Shown: positions 32,611 through 43,003 of the stretch, in pieces | Layout of the letters: each line of letters starts with the position of its first letter | Numbering within the stretch: the first letter of the stretch is position 1 | Source of the DNA: Rutidosis leptorrhynchoides | Taxonomy: Eukaryota > Streptophyta > Magnoliopsida > Asterales > Asteraceae | Reading direction: 5' to 3' | Assembly: GCF_046630445.1 (NCBI RefSeq) | Contig: NC_092334.1 | Span: 109,441,001-109,505,000 of the forward strand | DNA length: 64,000 nucleotides | Position numbers and translations under genes: made by a program | Notes under the pieces: generated by a model | Seen by the model: only the letters and a program-made list of their open reading frames with translations | Database searches by the model: none | What the model was told of the DNA's origin: nothing

Positions 32611-34061
32611 GCAACCGAATTCTGATCGCAATTCATAATCTTTTTTTCTTCTTATCATACGTAAACGATATATATATATATATATAATTTATATTTTAAT
32701 TTTAATTTTAATTCTAATAATAAGGGTATGTTAGCGAATGTTGTAAGGGTGTAAGTCGAAATTCTGTCCGTGTAACGCTACGCTATTTTTAATCATTGTA
32801 AGTTATGTTCAACCTTTTTATATTAATGTCTCGTAGCTAAGTTATTATTATGCTTATTTAAAACGAAGTAATCATGATGTTGGGCTAATTACTAAAATTG
32901 GGTAATTGGGCTTTGTACCATAATTGGGGTTTGGACAAAAGAACGACACTTGTGGAAATTAGACTATGGGCTATTAATGGGTTTTATATTTGTTTAACTA
33001 AATGATAGTTTGTTAATGTTAATATAAAGATTTACAATTGGGCGTCCCTATAAATTACCATATACACTCGATCGGACACGATGGGCGGGGTATTTATATG
33101 TACGAATAATCGTTCATTTAACCGGACACGGGAATGGATTAATAGCCACTAGAATAATTAAAACAGGGGTGAAATTACATTCAAGGGTAATTGGTGTAAT
33201 TGTTAACAAAGTAGTAAAACCTTGGTTTACACGCAGTCGATAACCTGGTGTATTCATTAAACAAAGTATTAAAACCTTGTTACAATTCGAATCCCCAATT
33301 AGTTGGAATATTTAACTTCGGGTATAATAATAATTTGACGAGGACACTCGCACTTTATATTTATGACTGATGGACTGTTATGGACAAAAACCAGACGGAC
33401 AGATTAAATAATCCAGGACAAAGGACAATTAACCCATGGGCATAAAACTAAAATCAACACGTCAAACATCATGATTACGGAAGTTTAAATAAGCATAATT
33501 CTTTTATTTCATATTTAATTTCCTTTATTTTATATTTAATTGCATTTCTAATTATCGCACTTTTATTTATTGTTATTTAATCGCACTTTTAATTATCGTA
33601 CTTTTTAATTATCGCAATTTTATTTTATCGCACTTTTATTGCAATTTCATTATCGTTATTTACTTTACGCTTTAATTTAAAGTCTTTTATTTATTTAATA
33701 GTTTACATTAGGTTTTAACTGCGACTAAAGTTTTAAAATCGACAAACCGGTCATTAAACGGTAAAAACCCCCCTTTATAATAATAATATTACTTATATAT
33801 ATGTTTGTATTTTTATAAAAGTAAACTAATATAGCGTTGAGCTTTGTTTAAAAAAAAGATTCCCTGTGGAACGAACCGGACTTACTAAAAACTACACTAC
33901 TGTACGATTAGGTACACTGCCTATAAGTGTTGTAGCAAGGTTTAAGTATATCCATTCTATAAATAAATAAATATCTTGTGTAAAATTGTATCGTATTTAA
34001 TAGTTTTTCCTAGTAAAATATAAACTATTTCGTATAACTTAGCTTTGACATCAAGTATTTT

Positions 34062-34079
34062 TGGCGCCGCTGCCGGGGA
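34062..34079 (+). other. Primer-binding site (tRNA-Asp type)
   Basis: TGGCGCCGCTGCCGGGGA, eight bases after the 5' LTR. It matches the tRNA-Asp 3'-end complement used by Athila elements except for one base in the middle. Confidence 0.9.
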
Positions 34080-35611
34080 ACTTTCTAAACGCCGGAAGCG
34101 CAACGCTAATATAAAAAAAAAAAAAAAATTTAGTTTACTTCTATTAAAAGTCGCTTTTGTAAAAATACGTTTTAATTATTCAAAAATATAAAAAGAAAAA
34201 CAAAAATATAAGTATTTTTAAGATTTTGTTAAATATTTAAGTTTTATAAAGTTTCTTTATTTTTAGTTTATAAAAACATAAGTTTTATTTAAGTATTTTG
34301 TTTTTATTTAAAAACATAAAAAAATATATATATAAAAAAATATATATAAATCTAGTTTTAAGATTTTTATTTATAAAATTATAAAGTGATTCTATTTTTA
34401 TTTAAGTTTTAAATATAAGTTTTATTTATACACATATTATTTTTTTTTATAAACAGAAAAAATTAAAAACAGAAAATAAAATAAAAAATAAAATAAAGAA
34501 AAACGCGTAAAATTTCAAACTGCTCCAGATCTGAAATTCTGAACCCCGCGACTCGCGGGGTTTTCTTTATAAATTACCGCAACTCGCGGAGGGTACCTGA
34601 CACACGAACAGGAAGCCCTAATCCTGCATTAATTACGGATAATTATTAATTATTATTATTATTTAACCCTAATAATTATTATTATTATTATTAGTTTTAT
34701 TTTAACTTTTACTTTTTAATTAATTTGTATTTAGTATTAATTAGTTTAATTAAATTGTAAAATTAGTAGTTTTATTAAATAAATAATATAAAAATAATAT
34801 TTTTATAAAAATTGTAATTTTTACAACTTTTTGTATATTTTTATATTTTGTCCCTTTTTAATCGTTGTAGCATAATATTTGTATTTTTCGCTCATATTTA
34901 ATTTTAAACTTAGTTTTTGCTATAGTTATTTTTACTCCTAGATTTTTAGGCTTTGCCGTAGAATTCCTTAAGTGCTTTTTCTTTAGACTAAGATTTAGGT
35001 GCTTTAGAATTTTGCGACGCCTTTTTAAGTTTTAGTTTCTTTTTAAGTTATTTCCATTTGGGATTTAGTTTTTCTTGTAAGCTTTAATATTTTTAGACAC
35101 CTTTTACTATGTATCAATTATCATTCCAATTAGTAATTTCAATTTGCGATTATAATTTTAAATTAGTTGTAGTAATAAGGTTAGGTTAGTCAAGTATTTT
35201 TAAGTTTTTATAAGTTTCTTTTATTTTTCCGTCACCTTTTATTTTTCAACCATTTTTTCTTTTTCGACCTTTTTCGACGAACTCTTTTTCTTTCTTATTT
35301 CTCGCTATTCTAGTTTTAGGACTTAGAATTTATTCTACTTCTTATCTAAATTTCTTAAAATTACAAAAATTTATTTTAAGTGGTTAAATTGATAGACATC
35401 AAAATTTTCTGGTTCGTAGTAATAGTTGGATTTGTACGTGGACCGGGTTATTGGAGCCAAACAGTCCTCAATTATATTGAGACCAAACGAATCCTGCCCC
35501 TCTGCTGCATCTTTTGGCTATTCGAAACGTGGGCAAAATCAGAAAAGTCTATTAATTGGATAACTTATTATAATTTTTCTTCCTTTTTAAAACTAATAGG
35601 ATATTCAGTGA
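34080..35611 (+). other. Athila 5' leader (non-coding)
   Basis: About 1.5 kb of AT-rich sequence between PBS and gag, with many TTTTTA and AAATATAA runs and no long ORF. It includes the second pair of GC palindromes (34544-34560, in the compensated form CCCCGCGACTCGCGGGG, and 34577-34591 with one mismatch). A long leader is usual for this lineage. Confidence 0.8.
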
Positions 35612-38600
35612 ATGCACCGAGCAAGACGTTCACCACCTTTTGTACGTTCACCACCTGTAACTCGATCAAGACATTTAGCAAATATAACCGCCGTTGATTT
35701 TTCTTTAGAATCGTCATCCAGTCGACCAAGTACTTCAGTTCAAATTTCCGATAATCCATTTTTTGAACCCGACCTCACAATTGAGAATCCAGAGAATATT
35801 CAGGAACGGTTCGTAGATCCTGAACCATTAAACTTTCCTCCGGAGCCACCAATCAATCAAACAAGTATTATTGAGGAACGAACTATTAAATCAGAATCAT
35901 CTAGTGATACCGATTCAACAAATTCAATTATGGAGAATCTGGAACCTTTAAGTATGGAAGACCGAATGAGAGCTAAACGCACTGGCCAAGGTCACGCAAT
36001 TACTCATCCAGACATTAATGCGCCAGATTATGAAATCAAAGGACAAATTCTACACATGGTGACTAATCAATGCCAATTTAGTGGTGCGCCGAAGGAAGAT
36101 CCAAATGAACATCTACGTACCTTTAATAGGATCTGCACACTATTTAAAATTCGAGAAGTGGAGGATGAACAGATATATCTCATGTTATTTCCCTGGACTT
36201 TAAAGGGAGAAGCCAAAGATTGGTTGGAATCGTTACCTGAAGGGGCGATTGATACATGGGACGTTTTAGTTGACAAATTTCTTAAACAATTCTTTCCTGC
36301 ATCTAAAGCCGTAAGACTTCAAGCAGAAATTGTTACGTTTACACAGAAACCAAATGAAACTCTATATGAGGCGTGGACAAGATATGGAAAGTTGTTAAGA
36401 GGATGTCCGCAACATGGTTTAGACACCTGTCAAATAGTACAAATATTCTACCAAGGATGCGACATCACTACAAGAAAAGACATAGATATAGCAGCTGGTG
36501 GTTCTATTATGAAGAAAACCGAAACTGATGCTTACAAAATTATTGATAACACTGCTTCCCACTCACATGAGTGGCACCAAGAAAAAGATATCGTTAGATC
36601 ATCTAAAGCAGCTAGAGCCGATTCTAGCCATGACTTAGATTCCATTTCCGCAAAGATAGATGCTGTGAAGAGACGAATGGAAAAGATGACTAAAGATATT
36701 CACTCAATACGAATTAGTTGTGAGCAGTGTGGAGGACCACATTTGACAAAAGATTGTCTCAGTATTGAATTAACAATGGAACAAAGAGAGAATATTTCAT
36801 ACATAAACCAAAGGCCTGGAAATAATTATCAGAATAATTATCAACCGCCAAGACCGATTTACAATCAAAACCAGAATTATAACCGAAATATTCCATACAA
36901 CAACCAACAAGGTCCTAGCAATCAACCAGTATCCAATAATAATTACAATCAGCAAAGACCTAATTTTCAAAACAAACCACCACAACAAACCGATGATAAA
37001 AAGCCGAATTTAGAAGATATGATGACGAAGCTAGTTGAAACTCAAACGCAGTTTTTCACGTCTCAGAAACAAACCAATGAACAAAATGCTCAAGCATTTA
37101 GAAATCAACAAGCTTCTATTCAAAATCTGGAACAAGAAGTAAGTAACCTAGCAAGGTTAATAGGTGAAAGAAAACCGGGAAGTCTACCTAGTGATACAAA
37201 CGCTAACCCCCGGAATGAAACAGCTAAAGCCATTACCACAAGAAGTGGTACAACACTTAAACCACCTGAAATACCTGTAACTTCTGATGAAGCCATTCCT
37301 ATTCCACAAGAACCACAACCTGATCAAGATAAGGAAAAAGAACCGGTAGTTGAAAAAGTTAATGAAGATAACACAGTTAAGGATAAACCTTATGTTAAAC
37401 CATACCAACCACCACTTCCTTACCCGAGTAAAATGAAGAAAGAAAAACTTGAAGCCGAGCAATCCAAATTCTTGGATATGTTTAAACAGATAAATGTAAA
37501 TCTTCCTTTCATTGATGTGATTTCAGGAATGCCAAGATATGCTAAATTCTTGAAAGATCTAATCTCAAATAGAAAGAAAATGGAAGAACTCTCGGCTGTT
37601 ACTATGAATGCTAATTGTTCAGCAGTGCTGTTGAATAAGATACCAGAAAAACTATCTGATCCAGGAAGTTTCACAATTCCATGTTTTCTGGGTAGTCTTA
37701 GTTCAATAGAAGCATTGGCAGACTTAGGTGCTAGTATAAATCTAATGCCGTATTCACTATACGCTAAACTAGACCTTGGAGAATTGAAACCAACAAGAAT
37801 AAGCATACAACTAGCCGATAGATCAATAAAATATCCTAGAGGGATAATGGAGAACATGCTAGTTAAAGTTGGTACTTTAGTATTTCCAGTAGATTTTGTT
37901 GTTTTGGACATGGAAGAAGATTCTCAAGTTCCTCTCATATTAGGAAGACCATTCTTAAACACGGCTAAAGCAATGATAGACGTGTTCGGTAAGAAACTGA
38001 CCCTAAGTATAGAGGATGAGAGTGTTACCTTTTCAGTTGATAGAGCAATGCAACAACCACAATCTGCAGATGATACATGTTATTATATTCAAATTATAGA
38101 TGCACATGCAGAATTATTAGAAGAATTTCCAGAATTACAAGGAACAGGAGAATGTTCTTTAGGAGAAGGTAATGAACCAATTGATGAAGCTGAAATGTTA
38201 GCTACACTTATAGCTAATGGATATGAACCAACAACAGAAGAAATTCAAATGCTAAAAGAAGAAGACAGATATCGATATAAATCATCGATAGAAGAACCTC
38301 CGAAATTAGAGTTAAAGCCACTTTCAAACCATTTGGAATACGCTTATTTACATGGTGAATCTGAATTACCTGTAATAATATCGTCTTCTCTTACTGAAAA
38401 TGAGAAATCACAACTCATTTCTGTATTGAAAGCTCATAAACCAGCCATTGCATGGAAGATTCATGATATTAAAGGAATAAGTCCTTCGTATTGCACACAT
38501 AAAATCCTTATGGAAGAAGGTCATAAAACGTATGTGCAACGCCAACGAAGACTAAATCCTAATATGCAAGATGTAGTTAAGAAAGAGATTATTAAACTGC

Positions 38601-39913
38601 TAGACGCAGGTTTAATTTATCCAATCTCTGATAGTCCATGGGTAAGCCCAGTTCAATGCGTGCCTAAGAAGGGTGGCATGACTGTCATTACAAATGAGAA
38701 AAATGAGCTTATTCCTACTAGGACTGTAACAGGATGGCGTGTATGTATTGATTATAGAAAATTAAATGACGCCACCAGAAAAGATCACTTTCCCTTACCT
38801 TTCATAGATCAAATGTTGGAAAGATTAGCCGGAAATAGTTACTATTGTTTTCTAGATGGATTTTCCGGATATTTTCAAATTCCAATAGCACCCGAGGACC
38901 AAGAGAAAACCACATTCACGTGCCCTTATGGTACTTTTGCTTACAAACGCATGCCATTTGGACTTTGCAACGCCCCTGCAACCTTTCAAAGGTGTATGAT
39001 GGCGATTTTTCACGACATGATAGAAGAATGCATGGAAGTATTCATGGATGACTTTTCAGTCTTCGGTGATACATTTAAATCATGTCTAGTTAATCTGGAA
39101 CGAATGCTAATTAGATGCGAAAAATCAAATCTAGTACTTAATTGGGAGAAATGCCATTTCATGGTTAAAGAAGGCATCGTTCTTGGACATAAAATTTCAA
39201 AAGAAGGAATTGAAGTGGATAGAGCTAAAGTAGATGTAATTGCTAAACTTCCACATCCCACCAATGTTAGAGGAGTTAGGAGTTTTCTAGGGCATGCCGG
39301 TTTTTACCGACGTTTCATAAAAGATTTTTCAAAAATTGCCACTCCTATGAATAAACTCCTAGAAAAAGATGCTCCATTCATCTTTTCAGATGAGTGTATC
39401 AAATCTTTTAATATTCTTAAAGAGAAACTCACTAATGCACCGATCATGATAACACCAAATTGGAATCTACCATTTGAACTAATGTGCGATGCAAGTGATT
39501 TTGCAATGGGAGCCGTTTTAGGACAAAGGATTGAAAAACGATTTCAACCTATATATTATGCTAGTAAGACATTACAAGGAGCACAAACGAACTATACAAC
39601 TACTGAAAAAGAACTCCTTGCTATTGTCTTTGCTTTTGACAAATTTCGATCATATCTTGTTCTAGCAAAAACGGTGGTCTATACCGACCATTCTGCTCTT
39701 AGATACCTATTTTCAAAACAAGATGCTAAACCAAGATTAATCCGTTGGATCTTACTCTTACAAGAGTTTGATATTGAAATCCGAGATAAAAGAGGAGCAG
39801 AAAATCTCGCCGCTGATCATCTTTCTCGTCTTGAAAATCCCGAATTAGAAGTTCTAAATGAATCAGCCATACAAGACAACTTTCCTGATGAATATCTATT
39901 GAAGATAGATTAA
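35612..39913 (+). CDS. Athila Gag-Pol (Gag, protease, RT, RNase H), 1433 aa
   Basis: Polyprotein for particle formation and cDNA synthesis. Gag domain about residues 150-320, with a W-T-L-K-G-E-A-K-D-W motif. A CCHC-like knuckle C-E-Q-C-G-G-P-H-L-T-K-D-C sits near 370, followed by an Asn/Gln-rich region (about 390-470). Protease is near 700-770, with D-L-G-A-S-I-N-L-M-P and a later I-L-G-R-P-F-L. RT runs about 980-1230 and has the catalytic F-M-D-D-F near 1144. RNase H (about 1285-1410) shows C-D-A-S-D-F-A-M-G and Y-T-D-H-S-A-L. The start is the first ATG after the leader. The ORF closes at TAA 39911-39913, where the reading frame would normally enter integrase. All RT and protease catalytic residues I can see are intact. 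Codon use is AT-rich like the surrounding element. Confidence 0.96.
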   Translation: MHRARRSPPFVRSPPVTRSRHLANITAVDFSLESSSSRPSTSVQISDNPFFEPDLTIENPENIQERFVDPEPLNFPPEPPINQTSIIEERTIKSESSSDTDSTNSIMENLEPLSMEDRMRAKRTGQGHAITHPDINAPDYEIKGQILHMVTNQCQFSGAPKEDPNEHLRTFNRICTLFKIREVEDEQIYLMLFPWTLKGEAKDWLESLPEGAIDTWDVLVDKFLKQFFPASKAVRLQAEIVTFTQKPNETLYEAWTRYGKLLRGCPQHGLDTCQIVQIFYQGCDITTRKDIDIAAGGSIMKKTETDAYKIIDNTASHSHEWHQEKDIVRSSKAARADSSHDLDSISAKIDAVKRRMEKMTKDIHSIRISCEQCGGPHLTKDCLSIELTMEQRENISYINQRPGNNYQNNYQPPRPIYNQNQNYNRNIPYNNQQGPSNQPVSNNNYNQQRPNFQNKPPQQTDDKKPNLEDMMTKLVETQTQFFTSQKQTNEQNAQAFRNQQASIQNLEQEVSNLARLIGERKPGSLPSDTNANPRNETAKAITTRSGTTLKPPEIPVTSDEAIPIPQEPQPDQDKEKEPVVEKVNEDNTVKDKPYVKPYQPPLPYPSKMKKEKLEAEQSKFLDMFKQINVNLPFIDVISGMPRYAKFLKDLISNRKKMEELSAVTMNANCSAVLLNKIPEKLSDPGSFTIPCFLGSLSSIEALADLGASINLMPYSLYAKLDLGELKPTRISIQLADRSIKYPRGIMENMLVKVGTLVFPVDFVVLDMEEDSQVPLILGRPFLNTAKAMIDVFGKKLTLSIEDESVTFSVDRAMQQPQSADDTCYYIQIIDAHAELLEEFPELQGTGECSLGEGNEPIDEAEMLATLIANGYEPTTEEIQMLKEEDRYRYKSSIEEPPKLELKPLSNHLEYAYLHGESELPVIISSSLTENEKSQLISVLKAHKPAIAWKIHDIKGISPSYCTHKILMEEGHKTYVQRQRRLNPNMQDVVKKEIIKLLDAGLIYPISDSPWVSPVQCVPKKGGMTVITNEKNELIPTRTVTGWRVCIDYRKLNDATRKDHFPLPFIDQMLERLAGNSYYCFLDGFSGYFQIPIAPEDQEKTTFTCPYGTFAYKRMPFGLCNAPATFQRCMMAIFHDMIEECMEVFMDDFSVFGDTFKSCLVNLERMLIRCEKSNLVLNWEKCHFMVKEGIVLGHKISKEGIEVDRAKVDVIAKLPHPTNVRGVRSFLGHAGFYRRFIKDFSKIATPMNKLLEKDAPFIFSDECIKSFNILKEKLTNAPIMITPNWNLPFELMCDASDFAMGAVLGQRIEKRFQPIYYASKTLQGAQTNYTTTEKELLAIVFAFDKFRSYLVLAKTVVYTDHSALRYLFSKQDAKPRLIRWILLLQEFDIEIRDKRGAENLAADHLSRLENPELEVLNESAIQDNFPDEYLLKID

Positions 39914-41216
39914 AAAGAAATCCCATGGTTTGCAGACTATGCAAACTACTTAGTTTGTGGATTCCTTGAAAAAGGATTATCGTACCAAAGACGAAAGAAA
40001 TTCTTCAGTGATATAAAACACTATTTTTTGGGAAGATCCACATCTGTTTAAAAGTTGTCCCGATGGAATAATACGCCGATGTGTATTTGGAGATGAAGCT
40101 AGTAAAATTTTAAACCATTGTCACACAGGACCAACAGGAGGGCATTATGGGCCTCAACTAACAGCAAGAAAAGTTTATGAAGCTGGATTCTATTGGCCTA
40201 CAATTTACAAAGACGCACACCTTCTTTGCAAATCCTGTGATGCATGTCAAAGGGCCGAAAAAATAAGTCAACGTGATGAAATGCCACAAAATGTCATCCA
40301 AGTATGTGAAGTATTTGACATTTGGGGTATTGACTTTATGGGTCCATTTCCAAAATCTAATAATAATCTATATATACTCGTAGCCATTGATTATGTATCT
40401 AAATGGGCGGAAGCACAAGCTCTCCCAACTAACGATGCACGAGTTGTAGTCAACTTTTTAAAACGTCTTTTTGCAAGGTTTGGAACACCGAAAGCTTTAA
40501 TAAGTGATCGGGGTACTCATTTCTGTAATAATCAACTTGAGAAAGTTCTTAAAAGATATGGAGTAACTCATAAAATCTCCACCGCATATCATCCACAAAC
40601 AAGTGGACAAGTTGAAAATACCAACCGAGCTTTAAAACGTATTCTAGAGAAAACCGTAGGATCAAATCCGAAGGAATGGTCCATTAAATTGGAGGATGCA
40701 CTCTGGGCTTTTAGAACATCCTACAAAACTCCAATTGGAACCACACCTTTTAGACTTGTTTATGGAAAAGCATGTCATCTTCCAGTAGAAATTGAACACA
40801 AAGCATTTTGGGCTTTGAAGACATGTAATCTTGATTTACATGAAGCCGGACGTCTACGATTAAGTCAACTAAATGAATTAGAAGAATTAAGACATGAAGC
40901 ATACGAAAATTCGTTAATCTATAAAGAAAGAACGAAGAAATGGCATGATAAAAGAATCAGAAGTTCAAAAGAATTTAAAGAAGGAGACAGAGTTCTTCTT
41001 TTCAATTCACGATTCAAGCTATTTCCTGGAAAATTGAAATCAAGATGGTCTGGACCATTCATAGTCAAAAGAGTTTTCCCATACGGAACGATAGAATTAA
41101 TAAATTCACATGGGATTGAATTTAAAGTTAATGGTCACAGAGTTAAACATTACATACATGGTCCGATGGAAGTCGACAACGAAGTTAATCACGATTTCGA
41201 CACCACAGCTAACTAA
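39914..41216 (+). pseudogene. Athila integrase, separated from pol by a stop and a frameshift
   Basis: The first 110 bases continue the pol frame after TAA 39911-39913. A one-base length change in the T run near 40025-40031 then shifts the frame, and the rest is open to 41216. The zinc-binding H-H-C-C domain (about 40110-40260) ends in C-K-S-C-D-A-C-Q. The catalytic core keeps the D-D-E triad: D in G-I-D-F-M-G, D in I-S-D-R-G-T, and E in S-G-Q-V-E-N. A GPY/F-type module, [10 protein letters not shown], is near residue 255 of the 311-aa part that begins at 40281. Integrase would insert the cDNA, but here it cannot be made as part of the polyprotein. Confidence 0.93.
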
Positions 41217-41389
41217 GTGTGGGGAGAATCAAGTCTTTAAAGGATAATATGTATTTCTGATAGAGTTAGATTGTCTGTTTTCGTGTAGTTCTCGAAAATG
41301 GAACCCGAATGGTCTTTCCCTAGCAGACCCTAAAGAACTAGTCTTCTCCCCCCATTCTGAATTTTTATTTTTTTTTAGGTTTTTACGAA

Positions 41390-41806
41390 ATGAAGACTGC
41401 CTGTGAACTAAACCATGGTCTAATGCTACACGCTTTGATCACTAAAAGAAATAATGACGTACTACCGAGTGAATTAGTATCAGTAATCAGAGAAAGAATG
41501 GACGGAGTTAGAAAAGAATCTAGATGCGAAGATAATAAGTTACAATTTGGTAAAGGAAAATCAAAATCCGCAGCGAAAAGAAGAGCACGACACCTAGAAC
41601 GATGTCACAAATGCGGAAAATGATCACATGGAGGTAAATGTTCCAATAATCAAACCTATTCAAATACCGAATTTGTTACTTTATGCAGAGACGGACCGTT
41701 CATATGTTTAGAAGAAAAGACACTGAATGCTCGAGGTTACGCCTATGTAGCCATGGAAAATCAATTAAACCGACTATCTTATGAATGGGATAGATCATAT
41801 AACTAA
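41390..41806 (+). pseudogene. Accessory ORF between pol and the 3' ORF, zinc-knuckle-like, one nonsense codon
   Basis: An ATG-started frame of 138 codons is interrupted once, by TGA at 41621-41623. It begins MKTACELNHGLMLHAL, has a strongly basic middle (K-G-K-S-K-S-A-A-K-R-R-A-R) and then a C-H-K-C-G-K-x-S-H-G-G-K-C cluster (C-x2-C-x4-H-x3-C), close to but shorter than a retroviral CCHC knuckle. The C-terminal part ends in Y-E-W-D-R-S-Y-N. A basic region plus zinc knuckle suggests nucleic-acid binding. The stop falls exactly inside the knuckle. It lies 170 bp after integrase in its own frame. I do not know a named family for it. Confidence 0.6.
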
Positions 41807-43002
41807 GAAATCTATTCCACAGGTATGTCTGTACAGTTTTTATTTTTATTTTTATTTTTAAACCTTTTGATGATAAACGCTAATTTGTTCGCTAAAAAGT
41901 ATTAAATTGGTATTGACTAAAATTAGGTTTGGCGACCGAAATTATTGATATCATTCAAAAATTTATTACATCACTGCGAAATTTAACGTTTATTCTTAAG
42001 GTATAAATATCTTTAATCAATCAAACAAAAATATTTCAAAAATTCGTCATGAGTTAAATTAGGTCTTGGAACCGAAATTACTTTACCGAAAAGAGGGGCG
42101 CATATTTTTGATAATATTTGATTGATTAAAGTGGGATAAAAAGACAAAAAGATTTTTAATTTTATTTTTACCATGTTTTTAAAATTAATATTTAAATCTT
42201 AAATTAATATTGTAAACTTTGTAAAAACAATATATTTAAAATTGTAAATATTTGAAAAATTAATATAAGTTTGATATGAATTTATAAATTTTTAAATTAA
42301 GTTTGGTGTGAATTTTTAATTTTTAAAATATAAATTTTTAATTTTATGCATTTCAAATTTTAAGTTTGGTGTGAAATTTTAATATTAATTTTGAATTTTA
42401 TATTTAAGTTGTGTGAATTTAAAAACAAAAATTTACTTTATCTCATTAAGTTAAAAATATGATTTTTAAAATTCGTCGTAAGTTGAAGACTAGGTCTTTG
42501 AACCGAAATTGCTTTACCCGAGGGAGGGACGAGAACTTTTATTATCATTATTTTTAATCTTATTGAATTAGAGTATGCCAAAAACATTGAAAAAACCCAA
42601 AAATCTTAGCTTTTAAAACAATCGCTACAAAAAGACAAATTTTAAAATTTTGTCGAAGGACGGACTAGGACATCGATCCGAAACGACCTCGTCCTAAATA
42701 ACAAGGGAAACAAAATTTTAAAATTAATTACTTAATTGTTTTAATAAGTTAATGATTATAAAAAAAAAAAAAAAAAAAAAATATACCAAACTCCGCGACT
42801 CGCGGAGTTTGGAGCTTAAATTTCCGCGAGTCGCGGAGGGACTAAAAATCAGAAAAAAAATATACCCGCAGAACAGATCAGTCCCCAACCCAAAACAAAA
42901 ACATACTGCGAATTCTGCACGAAAAACACTCCGCAAAAACACGAAAAAAACCCCCCAAAATCACAATTTTTAACCGTTAATCACCAAATTTTTTGCTAAA
43001 AT
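41807..43002 (+). other. Athila spacer between accessory ORF and 3' ORF
   Basis: Non-coding and AT-rich. A motif of the form AGGTCTTGGAACCGAAATTACTTTACC followed by a purine-rich GAGGGG-type run appears in degenerate form near 41925, 42060, 42490 and 42665. Further on are AAGTTTGGTGTGAAT repeats (42290-42420), an A-run (42760-42780) and the third GC palindrome pair (42791-42838). Confidence 0.6.
42786..42838 (+). promoter_or_regulatory. Third GC palindrome pair, upstream of the 3' ORF
   Basis: The first member here extends to a 27-base near-perfect palindrome (42786-42812, CCAAA...TTTGG around CTCCGCGACTCGCGGAG). The second, CCGCGAGTCGCGGAG, is at 42824-42838. It sits about 165 bp before the candidate start exon of the 3' ORF. 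Confidence 0.55.
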
Positions 43003-43003
43003 C

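Larger units (their letters stand above)
32070..34053 (+). repeat. Athila left (5') LTR, 1984 bp
   Basis: Begins TGATAATGCTAAAAACG and ends TTTGACATCA. It carries paired near-palindromes (32536-32552 and 32569-32583) directly upstream of a TATA box (32604-32610). The last 500 bp is rich in TTATCGCACTTTT-type repeats (about 33540-33660). Confidence 0.95.

Noticed and set aside
35380-35697. 105-codon ORF just before Athila gag
   Set aside because: It overlaps the gag start in another frame and has no retrotransposon motif.
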